DNA from: Photobacterium sanctipauli
Lineage (GTDB): Bacteria > Pseudomonadota > Gammaproteobacteria > Enterobacterales > Vibrionaceae
Direction of reading: 5' to 3'
Length of the DNA: 64,000 nucleotides
NCBI RefSeq assembly: GCF_003026495.1
Contig: NZ_PYMA01000003.1
Coordinates: 186,001 to 250,000, forward strand
Shown: in pieces, positions 57,895-64,000 of the stretch
Layout: every line of letters begins with the position of its first letter
How positions within the stretch are numbered: position 1 is the first letter of the stretch
The notes under the pieces: model-generated
What the model was told of the DNA's origin: nothing
The model's input: only the letters and a program-made list of their open reading frames with translations
The model's database searches: none
Made by a program: the position numbers and the translations under genes

Positions 57895-59187
57895 TTAGCT
57901 TGCTTTGGTGGTGAGGGTATGGAAACCAAGCTCACTGGTTGCACCGATGATTGCCTGTAGTTCGACAGTAATAGCACCATCTTCATGCAAGCTACCGTTG
58001 AAGCCACCAGCAACCACATCAGCGTAGCGGTCGTGGCCGATCACTGTGTCCATTGCAGGTAGTGTCACAAGCTGGTTAGCGTTACCGTTGGTGATAACCG
58101 CATCTGCGCTCTTGTGTGAATCGGCCAATGATTGGCTTTCACCGTTCTGGCCCGCGTATTCGTCGGTTAGCAGTACCGTCTTGATGCCAGCCGCTTCTAA
58201 CTTGGCACAGTTCATCATCAGGTCGGCGTCTGGGTTACCGAAGCCTTCTTCACTAACGATGGCTGCATCCCAACCCATTTGCTTGGCCAGTTTCACCGTG
58301 AAGTTAGATGAACGCTCTTTATCGCGCAGCGTAACGTTTTCGTTAGTCACGATAACGCCCATGAAGTTGTACTTAGTACCGTGGTGACGGTATAGGTCGT
58401 AAATCACTGGGCTGTTCTGGTGAACAAAACTCGTGTTCTTATCACATGCAGATACACAGTTACCGCTGATGATGGCACCGTCCATGATTTCTGTTGGGTA
58501 CATCAATGTCGGTAGAATGCCCTTCACATCAACACCGTAGTAGTAGGTATCGTGCAGCAGGCCTTGGCTCTGCAACATGTATACATAACCCACTTTAGGC
58601 AGGTGTGGGTATTCGGCTGCCTGCTCTAGCAACGGCTTGGTTTCGTAAGTCTCGATTTCATCCGGCGTAATATGCTCAGCCAGCTGGCCAATCCAACGAC
58701 CCGCTTCCAAGCCCACCAAGCGAACAACGCCTTCGTGGTCATACTGGTTGCAGCTATCGTCAACTTCACACTGGATAACCAAGTTCATGGTTGATGAGAA
58801 CGGGGTGTAGTCGGCGCCAGGGCCGCTCATGTCGATGATACCTTCTTGGAAGCCAACGATTTCACCGGTCGTTACCACCGCCATACCTTTCAGTACGTGG
58901 GTACGACCTTCACCAACCATTGCTTCTTCGCCAAGGTGACGACCAGGGAACATGCTACCGCCGCCGTTCACTTTTACGCGAGGCTCAATCACGTCCTTAA
59001 CAGGCATGATACGCGTGCTGTCGCCCGGCTTAGCGATAGATAGTTCGATAGAACGGATACGGTGATCCAACTCAGACAAATAGCCGATCAAGGCTTGCTG
59101 ATCGATGGTCACGGTATTTTCTTTGACTTCGCTTACTGGTCCGAAGGCCAGATCACGAACATGGATATTGCCTAGTTCGAGTTTCAT
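57895..59187 (-). CDS. grdE: Glycine reductase component B proprotein (GrdE)
   Basis: 430 residues from ATG at 59187, six bases after GGAG; the longer ORF to 59343 overlaps selD. The start is MKLELGNIHVRDLAFGPVSE. Distinctive parts are VNGGGSMFPGRHLGEEAMVG, the cleavage region IISGNCVSACDKNTSFVHQN and FNGSLHEDGAITVELQ at the end. In characterised GrdE proteins, cleavage before a Cys in this region makes a pyruvoyl group; Cys244 is the best candidate here. With GrdB it forms protein B, the glycine-binding component. It lies 14 bases before grdB. Confidence 0.93.
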   Translation of the reverse strand: MKLELGNIHVRDLAFGPVSEVKENTVTIDQQALIGYLSELDHRIRSIELSIAKPGDSTRIMPVKDVIEPRVKVNGGGSMFPGRHLGEEAMVGEGRTHVLKGMAVVTTGEIVGFQEGIIDMSGPGADYTPFSSTMNLVIQCEVDDSCNQYDHEGVVRLVGLEAGRWIGQLAEHITPDEIETYETKPLLEQAAEYPHLPKVGYVYMLQSQGLLHDTYYYGVDVKGILPTLMYPTEIMDGAIISGNCVSACDKNTSFVHQNSPVIYDLYRHHGTKYNFMGVIVTNENVTLRDKERSSNFTVKLAKQMGWDAAIVSEEGFGNPDADLMMNCAKLEAAGIKTVLLTDEYAGQNGESQSLADSHKSADAVITNGNANQLVTLPAMDTVIGHDRYADVVAGGFNGSLHEDGAITVELQAIIGATSELGFHTLTTKAS

Positions 59188-59294
59188 GTGTTTCTCCAAA
59201 CAAGCGTCAAATGGGAGGAGATCCCAAGATAAAATTGATTTAGCAAGGCGTCCGACCTCGGCATGAAGCCGGACCACCTGAATTAACACCGACG

Positions 59295-60338
59295 TTAGCT
59301 GACCTTGAGGCCAGAACCTTCCTCGGCAAACCCGACTACCCAACAGGGCTCGTCTTCACTGCTAAATTCAGTTAATAACGCATCCAGACAATCTTTTGGA
59401 ACTGCTGCCAGCAGGCCACCGGAGGTTTCCGGGCAGCACAGCTTGCGGTGCCAGCTCTCGTCTAAGCCATCAGCGAAAACTATGTGCTTGCGATACGCAT
59501 CAAGGTTGCGGTTCGCACCACCAGGGAATAACCCTTGTGCGGCATAGTCTTCAGCTTCCGGCAAGAACGGAACTTGCTCAGCCTTGAAGTGCATACAGGT
59601 GCCACTTTTCTCTGCCATTTCATGGGCATGGCCCAACAAAGAATAACCAGTGACATCGGTACAGGCCTTCACAGGGTATTTGGCAAAGATTTCCGCCGCC
59701 TTGCGGTTAAGCTTTTTCATGCTGTCGGTGGAGGCTTGGATCGCCGCCTGACTCGCTTTACCACGCTTGGCTGCGGTTGATATCAACCCAGTGCCGATTG
59801 GCTTGGTCATTACCAGTACATCGCCGCTTTCTACTGCTGCTTTGGTTTGCACTTTCGAAGGATGAATCGTGCCCATCACCGACAAACCGAATTTCGGTTC
59901 GCTGTCTTCCACCGTATGGCCGCCAACCAGCACCGCACCGGCTTCACGGACTTTTTCCGCCCCGCCTTTGAGGATTTGGCCAACGACTTCCTGCGGAAGA
60001 TCGGTTGGTACACAAAAGATATTCATCGCCAATGTTACCTGCCCGCCCATGGCATACACATCACTCAAGGCATTCGCCGCGGCAATGGCACCAAAGTCAT
60101 ACGGGTCATCCACTATTGGAGTAAAAAAGTCCAAGGTTTGGATAACGGCAACATCATCGTTGATCTTATAGACGGCAGCATCATCACTTACCGTCAACCC
60201 AACCAATAGATCGGGATACGCTTGTTCGGGAAATAGGGGTGAGATTGAACGCAGAACCTGCGTCATGGCCTCAGGGCCAATTTTCGCTGCTCACCCGGCT
60301 TTTTTGGTCATCTGCGTTAGACGAATTTTCTCGGTCAT
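59295..60338 (-). CDS. selD: Selenide, water dikinase SelD containing selenocysteine
   Basis: 347 residues, ATG at 60338 with AAGGAA nearby. The start MTEKIRLTQMTKKAG is followed by TGA (60291-60293) then AAKIGPEAMTQVL; this is the catalytic loop that holds Cys17 in E. coli SelD, here Sec16. GGHTVEDSEPKFGLSVMGTI, CTDVTGYSLLGHA and ETSGGLLAAVP are the other SelD motifs. It makes selenophosphate for SelA. It lies in the middle of the grd operon, and a SECIS-like hairpin follows the TGA. Cys-only SelD forms exist; this one apparently needs its own product. Confidence 0.92.
60266..60279 (-). promoter_or_regulatory. Candidate SECIS hairpin of selD
   Basis: TGGCC / GGCCA with a four-base CTGA loop on the minus strand, 12 to 25 bases after the TGA codon. 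Confidence 0.5.
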
Positions 60339-60365
60339 TACTAGTTCCTTTCAAGTGGACGGTGT

Positions 60366-60384
60366 GGGCACAGGTTTCGTGCCC
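60366..60384 (-). promoter_or_regulatory. Intercistronic hairpin between grdD and selD
   Basis: GGGCAC / GTGCCC with a 7-base loop lies in the 85-base gap before selD. There is no T-run. It may lower or stabilise selD message relative to grdD. Confidence 0.4.
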
Positions 60385-60423
60385 GATGATTTAAAGTTTG
60401 TCTGGATCTCATTTTCAATGACG

Positions 60424-61587
60424 TTAGCTGATGTATTCCGCTTCAACTAACTTGGCTTTCGCCTGATCCAAGTCATCTTTCGCCACCAACACGATTGGGC
60501 CGGTACAGCCCATTCCCGTTCGGGCAAAAATCTTAGCCTTCCACAAAGCCTGGCATGCATCTTCAATCTCTAAGATATCGATACCGCCGATCTCTGTATC
60601 TGTCACTTTTTCAGGTGGTGCAACGACGGCTTCCTTTGCCTCGGCTGCTGGCTTTTGCTGGCAGTATTTAGCCAAGGTGCTGTTCAAGCCAGATAGCGTC
60701 GCCGCTTCCCATTCCTCGTCGACTCGCTTCATCACCTCTCCTTTTGCAGCGTCGGCACACAATCTCATGGCGCCCGCCACGACAGGTGCACCCGATGCCC
60801 TAGAGATAATGTTCACCAGCTTGTCGCCAGTCCCTTCACCCAATCCTGGGCCGTAACCAAAGCCTGATGACTCATAGCTGCCGCCAGTGGTGAAAGACGA
60901 GAACATCTTCATTAGCAAGTTGCCGGTGAGGCTATCGGTCACCATGATATCCGGTGTCCCTTGCAGCAAGTCGTTGCCTCGCATCGCGATCCCGCCATCG
61001 GCACGACCCGATTCGGCAAAATGGATGTCGTAGCCAGCCGCTTTGAGCTCGCGCAAGCCGCGCTCGCACAATGCCGCACCATCGATATTCAGCACGCCTA
61101 CCGTCGGCTTCTCGATACCTGTCGCCTTGGCTAGGGCAATCCCGTAAAGGGTGTTTTTCAGCAATGCCGCCTGACGGTTGGTGTCTGTTGTTCCGGTGGT
61201 AGAGGCGATGATCATTTCACGCCCGGTACCTGGGGTAACCACCTTACCCATGGTGCTCACACCAAGTGGGAAGGCATAGTGAAGCGTGACACACCCGTCG
61301 ATTTGCTTTGACTCGAACAGGCCTTCCATCACCTGGTGGCACTCATGCAAGTCTGCTGCCGGGTGGCACTCAAAACCGCAGTCAGGATCTTCGCAGCCAA
61401 TCAATACCGGCTCGATATCGCTGTACTGGCGTGCGACCAGCTGGGCACCGCGAAGCAATTCTTGCGGGCCGTGCTCGCTGCCCACCAAGGTCAAGCCAAT
61501 GCGGATTTTCTTACCAAACTGGCCGCTCAGCAGGCCGTCAGCCATGGCGTTGAAGGTGTCGGACAGTTGTTGATTGATATTTGCCAT
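60424..61587 (-). CDS. grdD: Glycine reductase component C, alpha subunit (GrdD)
   Basis: 387 residues. LTLVGSEHGPQELLRGAQLV, ESGRADGGIAMRGNDLLQGT, TTGGSYESSGFGYGPGLGEG and GDKLVNIISRASGAPVVAGA are the PlsX-related phosphotransacetylase-like motifs of GrdD. The active-site Cys in FARTGMGCTGPIVLV near the C-terminus forms an acetyl thioester. GrdC and GrdD together form protein C, which releases acetyl phosphate from the carboxymethylated selenoprotein A. A ribosome binding site (CGGAGGTTGCG) precedes ATG; it lies 12 bases after grdC. Confidence 0.93.
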   Translation of the reverse strand: MANINQQLSDTFNAMADGLLSGQFGKKIRIGLTLVGSEHGPQELLRGAQLVARQYSDIEPVLIGCEDPDCGFECHPAADLHECHQVMEGLFESKQIDGCVTLHYAFPLGVSTMGKVVTPGTGREMIIASTTGTTDTNRQAALLKNTLYGIALAKATGIEKPTVGVLNIDGAALCERGLRELKAAGYDIHFAESGRADGGIAMRGNDLLQGTPDIMVTDSLTGNLLMKMFSSFTTGGSYESSGFGYGPGLGEGTGDKLVNIISRASGAPVVAGAMRLCADAAKGEVMKRVDEEWEAATLSGLNSTLAKYCQQKPAAEAKEAVVAPPEKVTDTEIGGIDILEIEDACQALWKAKIFARTGMGCTGPIVLVAKDDLDQAKAKLVEAEYIS

Positions 61588-61599
61588 CGCAACCTCCGA

Positions 61600-63144
61600 T
61601 TACTGTTCGCCCTGCTTAGGGTTCAGTAGGTTCTCTGCCACATCGCGCATTGCCTGCGCCACAACCTGTTTCACCTGGTGCTCGTCAAACACTTCTTCCT
61701 GCTTACCGCTGTTCTTCTGAACCACAAAGCTCAGGCCGTCAAACAAGTTGGTCATGCGGCCAAGGAACAAGCTGCCCTTGCCGACCATCATGAAGTTGTT
61801 GATTTCGCCTTCCGCAATCATCTTGCTACCGAAACCAAGGAACGGTACACCCGATGGGATATGGCCTTGCGTCGGCGCAAAACCTGTCATGCCGTGGTTC
61901 GCCACAAAGGCTGGCAGTTGCGTGCGTTCCATCTGGCCTTCTTTCACCGCCAGTGCCGCAATCATCTTGTAGTTAGATTCCGGTACGTTACCCGCACCCG
62001 CAGGCTTGGTGATTTCAGGGTTTTGCATTTCCACCGAGTATTTGTCGATGTCGGTCATTTTCAGACCAGCCGCTTTCAGTGGGTTGGCAATTAAGGCAGT
62101 CATGACCGCCTGAGGCGATGAGCCTGTGCCAATCTGATGACGGCCAATGATGTCAGTGTTAATTTCTGGGCTAACGCCGTCGTTTTCTGTCACCATGCAG
62201 GCAAAGCCTGCCAAGCAGTCTTCCAACACCGGCATGTTTTGCTTCACATGGTCACGGCCGTTCATGCCTAGCTTGGCAACCGCGCCACCGGCAACCACCA
62301 TGACGTTCTTGAATACGCCCGATTTAACCAGTGCCGCCGCCATGGTCATGGCGTGCGCTGGGGCTGCACAGAAGCCGCGAACATCAGAGCCGGTTGCGAT
62401 ATCACACCCGATCACTTCACCAATCGCTTTAGCAAAGTTGCCGCCACCTCGTTGGTTAACATCGCCACAGGCTTCTTCCGAACACTCGATGATGTAGTCC
62501 ACTTTATCGAGTTCGATGCCCTGCTGTTTTAAGTGCATTGCCGCCATCACGCCAGATGCTTTGGTGCATAGATTTTCCAGCATGATGTGGGCGGAAAGGT
62601 TTTCATCTTCGTCGTGGGCGGCTTTCACACAGCCGACTAACTCACCGTTCATCATCAGCACTTCCGCCTGATGATGTTCAACCAGCGCCAGGATCTCATC
62701 TTTGCTGATGATTTGGTGGCCCGCGAGCAGATCAACGTCATCGCCGTACAGGGCATGATGACCAATGCTTGGTTGATAGGTGTCTACGAATTCTTGAGTC
62801 AGATGAACCAAATTGAACACATCGACATGGTTCAACATGGCATAAAATTGAGGCTGGCTATAGATTTCACCAAACGTACCTTGGCAGGCGGTATGCTCTT
62901 TGTTTTCGAACCAAGGCTGAGGGATATCGGCCAATTGCTGTGGGGTTAAGTTACCGATATAGCACTGGTTAGCAGGGTATGACACCACATCTTCAAAAGA
63001 GCGAAGGTGGTCTTTTAACTGCTGCAAGTAGGCGTCTGAAGGGTCTTTCGCCCGAGACTGGACTTGCACCGAACCATGTTGAATCAATACATCTGGGGTA
63101 TGGGCGAGCACATAGCTCACACCTTTAATTACTGCGTATCCCAT
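61600..63144 (-). CDS. grdC: Glycine reductase component C, beta subunit (GrdC)
   Basis: 514 residues from ATG at 63144, five bases after AGGAG; the longer start at 63189 lacks one. MGYAVIKGVSYVLAHTPDVL and NLTPQQLADIPQPWFENKEH open the protein; IIECSEEACGDVNQRGGGNF, RGFCAAPAHAMTMAAALVKS and VANHGMTGFAPTQGHIPSGV are beta-ketoacyl-synthase-like, thiolase-fold motifs of GrdC. Protein C accepts the carboxymethyl group from selenoprotein A and phosphorolyses it. It begins 77 bases after grdA, in the same operon. Confidence 0.93.
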   Translation of the reverse strand: MGYAVIKGVSYVLAHTPDVLIQHGSVQVQSRAKDPSDAYLQQLKDHLRSFEDVVSYPANQCYIGNLTPQQLADIPQPWFENKEHTACQGTFGEIYSQPQFYAMLNHVDVFNLVHLTQEFVDTYQPSIGHHALYGDDVDLLAGHQIISKDEILALVEHHQAEVLMMNGELVGCVKAAHDEDENLSAHIMLENLCTKASGVMAAMHLKQQGIELDKVDYIIECSEEACGDVNQRGGGNFAKAIGEVIGCDIATGSDVRGFCAAPAHAMTMAAALVKSGVFKNVMVVAGGAVAKLGMNGRDHVKQNMPVLEDCLAGFACMVTENDGVSPEINTDIIGRHQIGTGSSPQAVMTALIANPLKAAGLKMTDIDKYSVEMQNPEITKPAGAGNVPESNYKMIAALAVKEGQMERTQLPAFVANHGMTGFAPTQGHIPSGVPFLGFGSKMIAEGEINNFMMVGKGSLFLGRMTNLFDGLSFVVQKNSGKQEEVFDEHQVKQVVAQAMRDVAENLLNPKQGEQ

Positions 63145-63221
63145 TGTTACTCCTGCATCCGAGCCGGATAGTAGGTTCGAACCTGCCATTGAAACAGATC
63201 CGAACCAGCATTGAGATATAC

Positions 63222-63686
63222 TTATGCTAATGCAGTTTCGCTGCGGTATTCTTTCATTTCCGCTTTGATAGCATCGACATCAAGTACCATTTCCATCATT
63301 CCAACCTGCTCTTCATAAACAGCCGGATCGACGGCGTCTTTAACTTCGTCTTCAACCACGTGATAACAAGAAAGTCCTAACTGGACTCCCGCCAATGGTC
63401 CTGCAAAAGTCGGATCACCGGTGGTGACGGTTTCACATGCTAGGCCAGAAGCTTCTGCTTCCGCGCCGCCAAGAATCACAACAAGATTCTCTGCGCCTTT
63501 TTCCTCAGCAAGTGCTTTAATCCGCTTTTGGTTTTCAAGATCCATTGCGCCAGCGCTTGTTCAGACGAAACATTCTGTAGTAGAGAAAGCAACGTGAGCA
63601 CCCGTGGTCTTCATGCAAGCTTCGATTGCCTGACCAGGTACGCCATCGCGGTCTCCAAGAATGATCACTGTTTTATTAGCGAACAC
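63222..63686 (-). CDS. grdA: Selenoprotein A (GrdA), downstream copy, selenocysteine at in-frame TGA
   Basis: 154 residues with Sec42, GTG start at 63686 with GGGAG seven bases before it. Through the TGA (63561-63563) the protein reads [18 protein letters not shown], then [17 protein letters not shown], then [40 protein letters not shown] and [11 protein letters not shown]. This is the CxxU motif and full length of clostridial GrdA. It carries the carboxymethyl selenoether between proteins B and C and is reduced by thioredoxin. A short-armed hairpin follows the TGA. It is the second of two tandem copies. Confidence 0.94.
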
Positions 63687-63700
63687 AATCGTTCTCCCGA

Positions 63701-64000
63701 TTAAACATACTTTCCAAATTGCTCACGATACTCTTTGACCTCTGCCACGATGGCATCGACATCAAGTACCATTTCCATCATGCTTACCTGCTCGTCATAG
63801 ACGGCAGCGTCCACATTGTCTTTAATTTCCGGCTCAACCACATGATAACAAGAGAGTCCCAACTGGACTCCGGCTAATGGTCCGGCAAAAGTAGGATCGC
63901 CGTTAGTCACGGTTTCACACGCTAGGCCAGAAGCTTCAGCTTCTGCACCGCCAAGGACGACAACCAGATTCTCTGGGCCGAACTCGTCAGCGAAACCTTT
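63701..64000 (-). CDS. grdA: Selenoprotein A (GrdA), upstream tandem copy, 5' end outside window
   Basis: 100 codons of the C-terminal part, open at the window edge. The sequence [40 protein letters not shown] and [20 protein letters not shown] ends EQFGKYV. It is near-identical to the downstream copy from GxENLVV to VDAI, with its own C-terminal tail. Its selenocysteine codon, expected ~60 codons before the edge, cannot be seen. Only 14 bases separate its stop from the next copy's start codon. Confidence 0.92.
   Translation of the reverse strand, partial: KGFADEFGPENLVVVLGGAEAEASGLACETVTNGDPTFAGPLAGVQLGLSCYHVVEPEIKDNVDAAVYDEQVSMMEMVLDVDAIVAEVKEYREQFGKYV

Noticed and set aside
59295..60266. 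selD starting at the ATG at 60266
   Set aside because: That start would remove the catalytic N-terminal loop. A proper start with a ribosome binding site lies at 60338, reading through a TGA at the Cys17-equivalent position.
63222..63545. grdA starting at the ATG at 63545
   Set aside because: That would remove the Sec motif. The frame continues through TGA to a GTG at 63686 with GGGAG upstream, giving the full GrdA sequence.

Overview
The window is a gamma-proteobacterial chromosome segment, most likely from the Vibrionaceae and probably Photobacterium or a close relative. The basis is the gene pairs and families present (mdtL-yidZ, nfeD-qmcA, a YfcZ-type protein, ebgA-ebgC-ygjI), moderate GC content and many short intergenic hairpin terminators. 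There is no rRNA, CRISPR array or intact insertion sequence. The only RNA gene I can support is the selenocysteine tRNA.

Layout. 1-13 kb: housekeeping and accessory genes (a VOC protein cut by the window edge, a DUF218 protein, the MdtL efflux pump with its LysR neighbour YidZ, a lipoprotein, a 2-oxoglutarate/Fe(II) oxygenase, NfeD/QmcA, two divergent chemoreceptors, a RecQ-type helicase). 13-17 kb: small conserved proteins, RidA, AlkD and a cytochrome c. 17.4-22.3 kb: a four-gene gamma-glutamylation cluster (glutamine synthetase-like ligase, aldehyde dehydrogenase, iron alcohol dehydrogenase, class I glutamine amidotransferase). 22-27.5 kb: a DMT transporter, an aspartoacylase, ArfB, malic enzyme and a 39-residue membrane peptide. 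27.6-29.9 kb: an AT-rich stretch with two paralogous zinc-ribbon micropeptides, one behind a sequence that fits the LexA operator consensus exactly, then a small beta-barrel protein and an orphan. 29.9-38.8 kb: a CS1/alpha-type chaperone-usher pilus operon followed by a large Ig-like lipoprotein. 39-42 kb: a solitary tyrosine recombinase and an exported endonuclease/exonuclease/phosphatase-fold lipoprotein. 42-47.5 kb: the ebgA-ebgC-ygjI operon.

47.6-64 kb: the selenocysteine and glycine reductase region. selC, selA and selB run on the minus strand and supply Sec-tRNA and its elongation factor. grdX diverges from selC. At the right end, and still open at the window edge, a minus-strand operon carries two tandem grdA genes, then grdC, grdD, selD, grdE and grdB, ending at a strong terminator. 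Three genes contain an in-frame TGA that I read as selenocysteine: grdA (second copy), grdB and selD itself. The upstream grdA copy presumably has one too, but its 5' part lies outside the window. SelD makes selenophosphate, SelA charges tRNA-Sec, SelB delivers it, and proteins A, B and C reduce glycine to acetyl phosphate. The gamma-glutamylation cluster has the right enzyme classes to turn an amino alcohol such as ethanolamine into an amino acid such as glycine. It could feed the reductase, but this link is inference.

All calls come from reading the sequence; no searches were run. Start codons were moved from the longest ORF where a ribosome binding site or family length argued for it.
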